64,000 nucleotides of DNA from Microstegium vimineum (taxonomy: Eukaryota > Streptophyta > Magnoliopsida > Poales > Poaceae): the NCBI GenBank assembly GCA_022036555.1, contig CM039122.1, forward strand, positions 4,828,289 through 4,892,288, read 5' to 3'. Under the pieces are notes generated by a model. It ran no database searches, was not told the DNA's origin, and saw nothing but the letters and a program-made list of their open reading frames with translations. Below are positions 11,639 through 23,822 of this stretch, piece after piece. Position 1 is the stretch's first letter. Every line of letters begins with the position of its first letter. The translations under genes were made by a program, and so were the position numbers.

Positions 11639-11868
11639 TGATAGATAAGCCTTAGCTTCTAGTGCACTTTAGTTGTTAGTCTCTTTTCAGTTTTTGGACA
11701 GTTGCTTTATGCTTTAGACTAGCTTTACTTTACAGCATTAGGAATATGCTCTTAAAGCAAACTTGTATTCCACGAAAGCTCTATTGAGCTCCAGTGTATA
11801 TAAAGGGGAACAAAGACTAGAGACAATTAAGCCCTAGCAGCACAATTCTGAGTCTCACTTTACTAACA
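11639..11868 (+). repeat. Right LTR of the copia element
   Basis: Same length and ends as the left LTR (TGATAGATAA to CTAACA), with 11 single-base differences by hand count. Confidence 0.93.
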
Positions 11869-12445
11869 CAACAAACACTTAGAATGTAAGGCACAGGCGT
11901 GTCAGGAGCTAAAGTTCTGCAGATAGGAGGTGCCTCTCAGCTTCTCTCTCCGTTGCCTTCAAGTGAAGCCTCAACAAAACTGGGCATGAAACACGCATCG
12001 CCCGCCCATTCCTTGTGCACTCCAAAAGGGCCAGAACCATTTCACATCTACATTGACAGGAAGTAATTCGTAGACACAACATACCAACACCAGTAACACA
12101 TACCATAAAAGCATGGGTTGATGGGTTGGTCATCCAAACAGAAATTTAAGTATATCTGATAAACAGACAAAGGGATGTGAAAACGAACCTTTTATGGCAG
12201 CAGGTAGTGAGGGCTTGCCCAACGCTCTAGTCTGTCGTGCTGCCTCATTGTACACATCAGCATCCAAGATCCATGTCATATCAACTTGTAGCCTTGCAGA
12301 GTCTCCTGCATAGGAGTCCATAGCCCCCATCTGACACAAAGCCAAAACAGCCAATAGAAGTAGCGATGTGGTCATGGACTGTCTCGTTGCTAGGACCACC
12401 GGAGAGAGAGATGTTAGTTTCAAGAACAAAGATAGGGGACCACAG
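11869..12445. other. Spacer with a repeat also found near 47.3 kb
   Basis: The part 12199-12300 resembles 47309-47410 (both contain a GCTT.CCCAACGCTC.AGTC phrase followed by CGTGCTGCCTC). On the minus strand 12375-12190 reads as a short open frame with a signal-peptide-like start (MTTSLLLLAVLALC), but no family, second exon or partner supports a gene. Confidence 0.4.
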
Positions 12446-12571
12446 ATAGTGATGGGACCGCATGGGAAGAAGAGGCAGTATGCCTCGGATGGAGAAATGT
12501 TAGCTTCACATATAGTGATGGGACTGCATGGGAAGAAGAGGCAGTATACCTCGGATGGAGAAATGTTAGGG
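12446..12571. repeat. 66-bp direct repeat, two copies
   Basis: The unit beginning ATAGTGATGGGAC and running through GGAAGAAGAGGCAGTAT and CTCGGATGGAGAAATGTTAG occurs at 12446 and again at 12512 with two or three differences. Confidence 0.8.
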
Positions 12572-13134
12572 CCTGTTTGGAACGCAGGAATAAAAAACAG
12601 AGGAATGGAGAAAACCGTAGGAATCAAATAGAGTGAAAAGTGAAAAACTATAGGATTTGAAAACAGAGGAATGGAAAACTTAGGCTTGTTTGGAACGCAG
12701 GAATAAAAATACAGGAATAAGATGGTAAGACAAAGATAAAACCACTAAGTAACTAGATTAGCACTAATCATTGCACTCAAACTAAATCAATAGTCTCATG
12801 GCACTTTTTAACGGCTCATTAAATGTTTAAATTAACATATTCTTGCATGGACATGACTCTTCCCAAAGCAGTAACCTTGGCAGGCATCGGCTAGCTTGTT
12901 GGCCTATTATTCAACGCACTAAGTAAACCACAGGAATTTTTTCTTTAGCTCAGACCTTATGGTTTCTTTCCAGCGTTTTGTACAGTAAAGGCCACCATTC
13001 CTTAGGAAAGGAAATCGTCATCCTCCAATCCAAACAACATTTGAAAATACTACACAGGAATAGATTCCTTTAAAATTCCTTCCGTTTTGAAAATACTACA
13101 CAGGAATAGATTCCTTTAAAATCCAAACAAGGCC
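12569..13134. mobile_element. Tourist/PIF-type element (about 566 bp)
   Basis: Ends GGGCCTGTTTGGAACGCAGG and CCTTTAAAATCCAAACAAGGCC are inverted at the outer 12 bases and have the GGCCTTGTTTGG look of grass PIF/Harbinger-type MITEs. The flanks TTA and TTT could be a decayed 3-bp duplication. Sub-repeats of the ends occur inside (about 12690, 13025 and 13088). No transposase is present. Confidence 0.55.
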
Positions 13135-13665
13135 TTTGGTAGTAGCCCTCCTACATGGAACTCTAACTTTTTTCTGAGGCTAGTGGTGCTATATGCCTCC
13201 ATTGCTGCTGCCCTGATGGGAATGCTCTATCCTCTTTGCAGATTCTCATGAATATCACTGCTAAAGCCAGTTTTCAACTCCATGATAAATCGAAGGGGCG
13301 TAATATCAGTTCCTCCATACTTTCTACCAAGTTTCAGTATTTGTACGGTCGTAGCTAACCGCAAGAGCATTCTTATGACGACATTCAACTATTGGAATTA
13401 GATGACCATGCCAAACAACTTAACACCTTCCATCAACCGAAAGCACAAGTACAATACAACGGATAGAGATGGAAACTTTCGTTCATAACGTTTGGCATCG
13501 GCAATGTATATTTACTACGACTTAACAGATGCGTCTCTGGCATCTCTGCAGTAAAGAAGCAGTAATTGGAACAGAACAAAGGTTTACAAAATCTCACGGG
13601 TATCATGATCGTTGGTTCATTGCCAGGTGTGACCATAGATAAACCACAGCAAGATGTAACCAGGA
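13135..13665. other. 3' flank of the zinc-finger gene
   Basis: Presumed 3' untranslated and downstream sequence of the minus-strand gene ending at 13666. Nothing else is recognised. Confidence 0.4.
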
Positions 13666-16600
13666 TCATGCAGTCCCGCTCCCGCACCAGTAGGTTAAGT
13701 GCTCGTCCTTGCGAGATGTGCTAAAGAGCCCACCACATTTCAAGCAAATGAAGCTGCTCCCATCGGCAAACGCATCCAGGATGATCTGCTTCCTTCCACT
13801 CTCAGCAAGAATGCAGGCCTCATCAGAATTCAGCATATCGACAGGGTCTGACCCAGGTCCTTGTGGATTCGATGACTGAGCCTCTGCTATGGCACATTGA
13901 GCAAGCAAAGAGGCAAGCTCATCAACACTAGGAGAGGCCTGCAATCTCTGTGCATAGAGTTCACGCGCACGGTTCAATGTCTGCATGAGAGCTTGTTCAC
14001 CACCTTGAGACCTTATGGCCAAGAGAACCTGCATAGTTTCATAAGTTGAGAATCAATATAACACATACAGATGAAATGGTCATGAAATTGGATAACAACA
14101 CAACAAGATAAAGTTTGAAAGCTAATAATTACCACAAGACTCATCACGTAACCATGATAATGAAAAGGTATTAGTATCAGTCTGGATTATAGGGATACAG
14201 ACAAAATGAAACAGAAGCCTTCCAGAAGGAATCAAAATGGAAATTATGCATTTCAATAGACCAGAATGCTTGTCAGACGTCACATTTAACAATGTTCGAT
14301 TCATTACCAGAACAAATCCTACAATGCTATTATGAGGTACACATCACTGCAATCATAGGATCCCACAGGCAAACAGCTAAGGCTATAATCTTATACTGCG
14401 TAAATGTTTCCACTAACATAGGCAGGAAGCACTAATGACAGAGTGTGCTGTTGCAGTTGAGAAGTAATTAGCCTACTACTCCGATCCACACAGAAGACAT
14501 GCATTTCATTCAATCCATGTGATGCATCAGATAATATGCTATACATGTCTAGTCCAAAGAATATACGAAAATTCCAACACCATCGCACACTAATACATAT
14601 AAACTATAAAGTAAGATTTGTTTAGGCCTATATTGCCATGTACTCCTAGTGTAAAACTAGTACAGTAGACACAAATAATTTTGTGAGGGTGCCAAACACT
14701 ATTTGTGGGCTGTGGCTTTCTTCTTCAACTTTTGCCAACCCTACCTTCTACTTTTACCCTTACCCACCTATAAAAAGGCTTGACGGTCATTTTTAACAGG
14801 TCTAATCCAAAATGGTTCATATTGAAATAGAAGAACAAACATTATCGACTGTGCCCTGCACATATGGGATAGGACAAAGATCACGCAACACGTTAAGGTG
14901 TACCCAAGCTGTCGTTGAGTCTAGATCACATTCCGTTGTGTTAAGCATTTTATTCAAATCAATATGGTCTCTAATGAACTCTTAATGTTCAATCAAGAGG
15001 AACATAAATTTACTAACTAGTAACGTTCACCACATAGGGCTGGTGAGTCTGAGTGGCTCCTTGAGCCAGCCCTCAAACCGGTAACCCAAGATCGATCTAG
15101 GGCATTGGCACTGGGAAGCCCCTTCGTTGGCCTTCCTTGTGAAAGAAAAAAAAAATGAGCAAAATAAGACCTCTTAAAGCTTGATTTGACTTGGCTGCTT
15201 GACCTTAAGTAACAGGCCCTTACATGGCACACCATCAATGGTGGTCAGACAATGCATTGCAGCCTTGAACTCTCCATCACAAACAAAATTTTAGTTTACA
15301 AACTTCTAAAAAAATACAGACCATACCCAAAGAGTTACGATAACATTTATAATCCCACTAAACTAAAAAGAAAAGTTAATGAATTTCCATGTTATAGAGG
15401 GGAAGGAAAAGTGTATTTTCACATGTCACCGCCCAAAAAAGTTTCAGGATATGCTACTCCATGCCTCATTGTCATGCCGAACAGGGCCAATTCAATGAGA
15501 TATGGAAGTGACAGTGCCTTATTCTAACTTTTAGAGGAGTGTCATATATCCTCATAAGACCCAAAAGTAAATATAAAGTACACATAGAAAAAGATAGAAT
15601 TACATATGGACCTTAAAAAAAAGTTAACCTTATGCCAGTGCGAGAAGAAGTCAGGAACCAAACATCGCCTATGTTTTAATTAAAGCCATATGGACAATAG
15701 GATTACTCATGGTAGTCATTGAATTTTGTCGACAGTTAATGTTCAGAATTGGAAAAAAAAACAAAAAAAAACGGATAAAACTCTAACGGAAATGGCTTGG
15801 ACTGTATTGGAAACTGGCCATATGTCCGAAATCAGCAATGCATGAAATACCAACAGAGCTAGGAGCAATTGCACGGTCTAGTTAGTGAGAGTCCATAAAT
15901 CAACGGTATAGCAAGGAGATACATCATACAATAGATAAGTTAAACAATGATCGGCACAGCAGCTTTTCATTACTCGGCAGCTACATGTGTCTATCAGCAA
16001 TGTCTTTGGTGTTTACTCGCTGTGCCACTGGAAATTCGATGGTGAATCACACATCAAAATGGTGGACATGATGTGCTTAAAAGATCACAAGCAAACATCA
16101 TACTGCAAGTGAGGATTCTGGAAACACACATTTCCATAAGGATAAGTTACACAAGAGCTCCAGGCAAAGGAGAAAAGCAACAGTTAAGATGTGTGTGCAT
16201 AAAGCCACGATTTCCTTTCTTCCCTTCTTGAGGAGAACCTGGAGAATACTCCTTTCGCTTGCCCAAGAGAAACAGGCAGACAACAGATTCGAAAGGGATA
16301 GCTGCAAAAGTAGCGAGGCATCTAAGCACCTACCCGTAGCATCATCCTCTAGAACGAATCGTACCTAACCAATCCCAAACCCTAAGACCTCGAACGGATC
16401 ACACCTAAACCTCCCTTTGGCCTCTCCGCGCCAAACCTCAAGCCGGATGAATAACGCCATCGGGAGCATGACCCAAAATGAGATCGAACCAGGGGAGGTT
16501 CATCGCGAATAAGCGATCATCGAACCACGCGATTGATCAGCTTCCAACACGTACGAGACGAGACGAAAAAAAAATCCACGGATCCCCCATTTCATCGCCG

Positions 16601-16866
16601 GACGCCGGGCACCGGTGGAGACGAACGCGAGACTGACAGCGCGTGAAATGGAGACCGAACGGAGAAGGGGGAGGGAGAGGGGAGAGGGTTCTCACCGCCT
16701 GAAGAGCGAGGGACGGCTTGCCCTCCTCGAGCAGCCCGCGGGCGCGGGACAGCATGCTCCACCCCTCCCCAGCCGCTGCCGGCGCCGGAGCGACCGCCGT
16801 AGCCGGAGGCTGGGGCGCGGGCTCCATCTCCATCTCGACGTCGGGAGGGTCCATCGGCGGTGCCAT
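13666..16866 (-). CDS. Small C2HC zinc-finger-type plant protein
   Basis: Two exons, 16866-16696 and 14028-13666, join in phase 0 (donor GCG/GTGAGAA, acceptor ACTATGCAG/GTTCTC) to give 177 residues. The acidic, proline- and alanine-rich N-terminus is followed by a helical segment (about 45-115: SMLSRARGLLEEGK and then ALMQTLNRARELYAQRL). The C-terminus holds the likely metal site C152-X2-C155, H167, C172 with the phrase FICLKCGGLFSTSRKDEH. Small plant proteins with this C-terminal finger exist but have no assigned role that I know. An in-frame ATG lies upstream at 16974; 16866 is preferred for its ATCGATGGC context and the composition of what follows. The 2.7-kb intron (16695-14029) is AT-rich, and no further exon is needed to keep the frame. 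Confidence 0.75.
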
Positions 16867-16931
16867 CGATCTCGCTCGCTGCCTCTCCTGTGCTTCGCCG
16901 CCGCGGGGGAGAAGTTCGCTGCTGGCGGGCG

Positions 16932-16992
16932 ATGGCTGCGGCCTGCGGGGCTGCGGCGACGTTGCCAGTGCCACGCCTCCAGATGGTTCCAG
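16932..16992 (+). other. Possible divergent first exon
   Basis: On the plus strand, 66 bp from the minus-strand start at 16866, an ATG in good context (GGGCGATGGCTGCGGCC) opens 20 codons and ends at a donor-like CCAG/GTATGC. No downstream exon could be found before the next gene at 18652, so this may be part of a shared GC-rich promoter, a lost gene, or noncoding. Confidence 0.25.
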
Positions 16993-17059
16993 GTATGCTT
17001 GGCGGCTTTATGCTTTGTCTAGTCTTCCAGATTTCAGACTAGTGAAACAAAGGAAGCTG

Positions 17060-18395
17060 CCGCCCGTTTTCCTTGATAAAACGCCTTACGTGACAGTACT
17101 TTCATGATATTGACATATTTCGCGCTTAATGTGGATTAGTCTCATTTCTAAAATGTTTTATTGTCCTTCATAGAACTTTCGAGTTTAGAAACCATGAATT
17201 AAGGTTTAAAGATGTGAAGGAGATGTGCAACTATCTCGTATCTCGGGTAAACATGAATGAAGCTTCCGGACAATAGAGTAACAAGTGACAACGGTAACGG
17301 ATAAAAGGTGACGGGAGAGTTGCTTGCCATAAACGAGTAATATATGACGATGGTAAATAAGGTAGCAAGGTGGTAAATATGGCGGTGGTTAAGGAGATAG
17401 CAAGGTGGCAAGAACATTACCCACCACCTGCATTATCGCACCTTGCCAAGCGAGGATAGTGAGTAAGGATGTGTTTGCTTCCCTCGCTCAAGCTCCTCGA
17501 GAACTGTGTTGTCGAGGTTTGCCTAGCTCACGTGGGAGAGTTTGATCGGCTCACCCAAGAGGGCAAGGTCCTCGTTTCTTGGACCGAGCATAATAAGGCT
17601 AGGCAATACATCACTAGAACCAAGCACGCTCTATCTTTTTTTTTCTCTTCGTCACTTTTTATCCATACAAAGAAATTGTTTGTGTGTACTTTTGTGTGGA
17701 GAGGGAGGCTAGGGCCCATGTTTCACGCGGGAAAGGAGGATGTGACCCCCCCTTCACCAGCCACCCAAAAAGCCCTCACTCTAGATTCGCAACTGGCTAC
17801 TATGATTAATGTCTTCAACACCACCATCCAACAAAGAGCGGATTAGCTATATATTACACATGGATAATATTGATCTCTTTTCTATAAACTGATAATTTTC
17901 CTCCATGGAACTTTCAAGGCTAGGTTAGGGATTTAGGGTTTAAGATATAAATAAAAGGAGCTGGTGTAACTCTCTTTGGTAGACCGAAAAAGTTTTGGAG
18001 TAGTAGAGTTACACGTGATAGAGGTAATTGAAACAACTAGGTGGTAGGAACATTGCTCACCACAGGTGAGTGACATGTGGCGATGGTAAATGAAACATCA
18101 AGGCGGCAAGACCGCTGTAGACGATTAACACGTGGCGGTAGTAAAATGAGGCGGGGAGGGTGGCAAGGACGTTTCTTGCTATAGTTTGACCCAACCTCCA
18201 TCATCGATTAGAAGAAAACAATTTCTAGGTATACAATTTAGAGCTTGTTTAGATTAGATAGAGCTAAACACATTGTAAATTAATTGGGTGGGCCAATAAT
18301 TGATTAAAGATTTGGTTAAAAAATAAGCTCATTTATTAGGTGCCTGTTTATATGAACTAGGGCTAGTAGCCTAGTAGGTATCAAGTTTATATATC
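17060..18395. repeat. Spacer with a diverged internal duplication
   Basis: About 17170-17420 and about 17900-18180 share order and wording: GAACTTTC near the start, then AGGTTTAAAGATGTGAAGGAG against GGTTTAAGATATAAATAAAAGGAG, then AGAGT.ACA.GTGA, GGTAA and repeated AAGGTGGCAAG boxes. This is an old, strongly diverged repeat. No gene is seen. Confidence 0.4.
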
Positions 18396-18396
18396 A
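18386..18396 (+). promoter_or_regulatory. Possible TATA box of the O-fucosyltransferase gene
   Basis: GTTTATATATC lies about 260 bp before the start codon, a distance that fits a leader of about 230 bp. Weak evidence; position and sequence only. Confidence 0.35.
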
Positions 18397-18651
18397 TGTT
18401 ACAATCCGGAGGTTTTACAAAAGTAAGCCCATCACTTTCCAAAAAACACTGCAAGCCCAAAGAAAACAGGCCTTTACTCAGCCCATCTCCGCCGCCATGC
18501 CATGCTACTCACTCACTGACAGCCTGCCGCCGGCTCTGGACTGCCACAGCTCGCCACGGCCGAGAGCGGCGAGAGCGACAGGCTCGTCAGCCAACAGGAA
18601 GCAAGTGAACACTCCCACTCCCGCGCGCCGCGGCCGGCGGCGGCGGCGGCC

Positions 18652-21600
18652 ATGGCGGAGCTGCGGCACTCGACGGCGACGCGCGCGTCCAACTCCCCCG
18701 CCAAGCGCGACTCCGACGCCTCCGCCGCGTCGTCCCCCTTCCTCGCCTCCCCCTCCACCCGTGGCAGTCGCGGCGGTGACAGCGGCGACGACGACGGCAA
18801 GGACGTCAACCGCTCGTCCTCTCTCATCTCGCACCACCACAAGCGCGTCCACCTGCTGACGTCCCCGTTCCGCTCCCTCCTCGCACTCGAGGACCCGAGG
18901 TCCCCCGCCGCCTCATCCTCCTACCGGATCCTGCTTGCCCTCCTCGCGCTCCTCCTCGCCGCCGGGATCTTCTGCGCGCCATTGCTCTGGTCCCGCTTCG
19001 TGAGCTCCTGGCCCCTCCCGTGTCTTCCCAATACCATTCGATTTCGTCTGGATTCCGACCTGCCACTGACATTCTGTTGATGTTGGTGTTGTTGTTGCCC
19101 GTCTGATCCTAGAACACGCCATACTTGTGCCACAAGGAGGGGATCACGCTCCACTGCCCTGAGGTGAAGTGTGCTTCATTGGTTTCGGGACTCGTGCTCG
19201 CTTCAGGAACATTTGATCTGAAGAATTTTTTGCTTTGGGTGCAGACGAAGGAACCCCCATCTCTATGGGAGAATCCACGTGTTGCCACTACATCTTGGAG
19301 GCCCTGTGCAGAGCGACGCAGCAATGAGCCCTCAGGCGAGTATACCTTTCATCCTTCTTAAAGGCAGCACGTAGCATATATTGCATCCCTACTTTATGCA
19401 TCACTCGATCACTTTGAGGTCAGTAACCTATATTGTGCAAATTTAGATCTCCCAGTGCTAGTGTTTATTGATCTGGTGCAAAAACTGAATTTCCTATGTC
19501 TCAGGAACTCGTCCAATTGTTATGTGTAGTTTCATGCTAGATGATAGATTTATGAGACAACACATCTAACATCTATTTCCTTTAATTACTGGGTCCTGCT
19601 GCTAGGTGATGATACCATAAATTTCTATATCATGCAGATGTTCCATCAGTAAATGAAACCTCTGGGTATATTTTTATCCATGCCGAGGGAGGACTAAACC
19701 AGCAACGCATAGCTGTATGTATGCACTTCTGTCCCTCAGCCTTCCTCACCTAGTTGTGTGTGAGTGATAATTGCACTATGCAAGCCTAGGTTTGCTTCTT
19801 TTCCTGTTAGTTTTGCTGCTCATTGTTCAAGAATAACTACAGTACCCCTTCAATCTAAGCTTGTTATTTCTTTTGATAATGTGTGTTTTCCGTGACCTGC
19901 TAAAGTTGCTTTGAGATGAAATCTCTGTTTTTTAAATACAGAATCCGGTGCTCCCTTAGCAGATCATGCCGGTCCTTGAGCTTGTCCATTAGCTTTCTAA
20001 ATGTAATAGGGTTTTGGTTACTTCTCTCAAAAGAAAACAATTCGAATTTCAGATATCTGTTATTTTTGCAGATATGTAATGCTGTTGCGATTGCTAAAAT
20101 AATGAGAGCAACACTTATTTTGCCTGTTCTGAAGCAGGACCAAATTTGGAAAGACCAGTCGTAAGTATTATTTCCCATTCCAGATTCTAGTGTATCCTTC
20201 TTGTCTATATCCCTGCCGATATTTAATAGATAATTGTGTCATATAAAAGCTTGTTAACTAGAACTTAAGCTTTCCATAAACCGAACATAATATTTGACTA
20301 GAATGTTAAAAATGAACATCTGTCTTCATTAAACCTGCAATCTTGTTTGGGTTATCAAAACTAAAACGACTATTTAGATCTTACTTTCATTGAAACGCTT
20401 GCTCCAAATATGTGTAATGGAATTTTGTTAGCTTAAAAGCCTTGTAACACTGAATGATTTTGCATAATATCATCTGTAGATGATTTTATGTCATTCAATT
20501 ACTGAAACACCAAATTATGCTTCTAGAACTGGAAGTCAGTGCTTAATTTCTCATGCTTCTCCTGTGATTGTAGTATTGTCCTGTCTTATAATGTCCTTCA
20601 ATGAGGAAGTCCACTATGATGCTTCAGTGCTTTGCTGTAAACTAGTGGTTACTGGGACCACAAACAAAAAATGTATGGGTTAGTTGATCGGACCAAATGC
20701 AGATCAATGTAGTTTCACCTGAAAATCCGTCACTGTTCTTATATAGTTTAATTTGTACGTAGTTGATAAACAGACAAGAAAAGTAATAAACTATGCTAAT
20801 TTTGGATGGAAATGCATCCAAACCACTTGGATTATACTGATAAGAATCAATAGATAGTTGAATCGCTTGGCACCTTTGAACTAGTTCATGTAGTCACAAA
20901 ACTTGCAAGGACAGGAATTTCCAATATCATGCATATTTGGTCTGACTGTTTATTGGTCTCATGCTGACCATCCTGTACTGAAGTAATTCCCTTGAAGATT
21001 GGCCTACTTAAATAGACTATTTGCTTTCTTCTAGATTGTCTTGGCTCTGAGAACGTATATCTTCTCTGTAGGAAATTTGAAGACATCTTTGATGTTGATC
21101 ATTTTATAAATTATTTGAAGGATGATGTACGAATTGTCCGAGATATCCCTGACTGGTTCACAGAGAAGGATGAGCTGTTTACCAGTATAAAGTAGGTGTT
21201 TTTTTACTCTCTGTTTTAATTACCTGAAGCTTTCAGAAATTTGATCTTACAATATGCAAGATAATATTGGCAATGAAGGATGTATTGATACTTGGCTATT
21301 TTATATTACCAGGAATATTAAGATTTTGCTGGTATTATCTCATTACGGTGGGAAAATTTAAAGAACCTTCATGTCACTATATATGAAAAAAATTCTCAAC
21401 TACCCATCTATTCTTAGCTGCTGTTTTGAACCAGTCTTTCCTTGTTTTTCTTTTCACCAAATAAAATCTCGATGATGTGTGACACAACTTGGTTATATCA
21501 TGCCATCTATGCAGTTTCGTTTAAAATCTGGTCAATTGAACAATGTTATAAGGTATAACTAGATCAAGTGAAGTATATATATGCCATACAGCTTGTCCGA

Positions 21601-23270
21601 CATTCTACTATATTAAGACAATATTTGTGAACTTCTTGTAAAATCAAAGTGAATATAAAACTATGCTCTCTGCACCCATACTTATATTACTGGAATTTTC
21701 TTTGCGTTCGACTGAATATTCATATTTCCATGATATGATATGCATTGAATTATGGGTCTGTAATAGGCGTACTGTGAAGAACATCCCAAAGTATGCTTCA
21801 GCACAGTTTTATATTGATAATGTGCTTCCAAGGATCAAAGAGAAAAAGATAATGTCCATCAAGCCATTTGTTGACAGGTTGGGGTAAGTAAACTTTTGAG
21901 TGCAAAAATTTTCGTGTTCTTTTCCGGTTCATTTTATTTTGTGATTCAGAACATCTGGTCAGCTTAAATGCTGTGGTAAAGGGAGCATTATTATTTTATT
22001 TTGTTCTTTGTTCTGTGCAATGATCATATCTTTTCGCATTGATATGCTCTCAATGGAACAATCTGAAGCTAATGTGAGACTTCAATGTTCAGGTATGATA
22101 ATGTTCCAATGGAGATTAACAAGTTAAGATGCAGAGTTAACTATCATGCATTAAAGTTCCTACCTGATATTGAGGAAATGGCCGATAAGCTTGCAGCAAG
22201 AATGAGGAACAGAACTGGCAACATAAATCCATACATGTATGTTATAACTATCCTTTTTTTGTTGGGTTAATTGATATTGTGTACAGCTTGTATCTATCCA
22301 AGACATTCTCCGATGCAGCTGCAGTTGACGCCCTCCAAGTTTTATTTCACAATCAAATCGTGACATTTTTTCCCCTTAATTAAAGGGCTCTTCACCTGAG
22401 ATTTGAAAAAGGAATGGTGGGGCTTTCTTTCTGTGATTTTGCTGGCACACGGGAGGAGAAGGCGATGATGGCCGCTTACAGGCAGAAAGAATGGCCAAGG
22501 CGCTATAAGGTGACACGAATCTTTGACTAGATACATCTGTTACATTGGACTGAGAAAGAAGACCTGGGAGAAATGAAGCACGGACAATATCATGCCATTC
22601 TAACGATTCTCTCTCCTTTGTGTCTGCATACAGAATGGATCCCATCTGTGGCCACTGGCACTGAAGAAGAGAAAAGAAGGCCGTTGCCCTCTTGAGCCCG
22701 GTGAGATCGCTGTGATCCTTCGAGCACTGGGGTACACGAGCGGAACACAGATCTACGTCGCGTCAGGGCAAGTGTACGGCGGCAAGAACCGGATGGCTCC
22801 CCTCAGGAACATGTTCCCCAACTTGGTAGGCACCACCAGGCACACAGCTCAGTGGCAACACAATGTTCGCTTGAACTGAACCCGTGAAAGCCGTTGCCGT
22901 GCATTTGCAGGTGACGAAGGAGGAGCTGGCGAGCGGTGAGGAGCTGGCGCCGTTCCGGCGGCACGTGACGAGCCTGGCGGCGCTGGACTTCCTGGTGTGC
23001 CTGCGGTCGGACGTGTTCGTGATGACGCACGGCGGCAACTTCGCCAAGCTCATCATCGGGGCGCGCCGCTACGCGGGGCACCGCCTCAAGTCGGTGAAGC
23101 CCGACAAGGGCCTCATGTCCAAGTCCCTGGGCGACCCCGACATGGGCTGGGCCTCTTTCGCGGAGGACGTCGTCGTCACGCACCGCACCCGGACGGGCCT
23201 TCCTGAGCCCACTTTCCCCAGCTACGATCTCTGGGAGAACCCGCTCACGCCCTGCATGTGCAGGGCCTGA
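18652..23270 (+). CDS. GT106-type O-fucosyltransferase family protein
   Basis: Eleven exons: 18652-18999, 19113-19163, 19245-19335, 19638-19714, 20072-20160, 21072-21191, 21767-21883, 22093-22236, 22386-22509, 22634-22825, 22911-23270. They sum to 1713 bases in one frame, 570 residues, the usual size for this family. The N-terminus is cytosolic and Ser/Asp-rich, with a signal anchor at about 92-113, so a Golgi type II protein is expected. The O-FucT domain (PF10250, about 170-520) shows GGLNQQR at 181-187 and HLRFE at 349-353, the two hallmark stretches for GDP-sugar binding. The protein ends in a conserved tail with CMCRA. Known relatives act on cell-wall glycans or proteins (for example pectin rhamnosyl- and mannan-related members), so the sugar moved here cannot be read from sequence. 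Start ATG at 18652 has an ideal context (GCGGCCATGGCGG). The exon 3 donor is GC rather than GT (TCAG/GCGAGT); frame and family identity both require it. Confidence 0.92.
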
Positions 23271-23822
23271 TTGAGTGAGAGGGGCCTTCCCGCGTCCATC
23301 GTCTCTTTCGAGGCCTTCTTCCCCTACTAGGAGTAGTCCGTAGCCACTCCCATTAGCATTTCAGCGAGCACATGCTTGTATTAGTTAAGCACCTAGATTT
23401 ATATGTATTTTGTGCTTGCCTAATCTATAGTTCCAGATAGATCAATTCTTGCTGAAAATGGTCTGTCCAAGAGCCTAGACAGAGCAGTGAATGAAGAGCA
23501 ACCTGCTTTTCCAAAACTCTTTCTGGATTTACCAAACTGAGCCAAGAAATTACTCTGACTAGAGTTTTTGGCTGCGGACATGACGTGGGATAGTGAACTG
23601 ATCCGTGAACTCGCTAGGCGTGACGTTTCTTTCCACGCGTCAGCTCAGCAGAGCCATGCGGCCTCTCTGATCGCCACGTTCTCCTGCAACTCGAAGCACT
23701 CAAAAGCTACAGCCATTAAGAACACAAGCCGTGGATTGGTTCTCGAACAAAGAACAGAAGAGAGACAAACAATTAACAAGAGAAGTAGCAGAGAGCAGCT
23801 AGAAACAAAGGAGTGATCAGCA
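23271..23822. other. Gene-to-gene spacer (3' and 5' untranslated parts)
   Basis: Only about 550 bp separate the O-fucosyltransferase stop from the CBS gene start, both on the plus strand. The left half is presumed 3' UTR and the right half promoter plus leader, ending in an A/G-rich stretch before the start codon. No other gene is seen. Confidence 0.5.

Larger units (their letters stand above)
6556..11868 (+). mobile_element. Ty1/copia LTR retrotransposon, full length but dead
   Basis: A 5.3-kb element with two 230-bp LTRs (6556-6785 and 11639-11868), a primer-binding site right after the left LTR, a polypurine tract right before the right LTR, and domain order gag, protease, integrase, reverse transcriptase, RNase H, which defines copia. 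Flanks are CAGCA and CAACA, a 5-bp target duplication with one change. By hand count the LTRs differ at 11 of 230 positions (about 4.8 percent), mostly transitions, suggesting roughly two million years at commonly used grass rates (inference). Several stops and frameshifts break the coding part. Lineage within copia not assigned. Confidence 0.95.

Noticed and set aside
11909..12627. Minus-strand frames including a signal-peptide-like start
   Set aside because: The longer one is partly produced by the 66-bp direct repeat; no partner exon or family was found.
15000..15140. Possible SINE inside the zinc-finger gene intron
   Set aside because: The stretch near a poly-T/A run at about 15140 hinted at a SINE, but convincing A and B boxes and target duplications are lacking.
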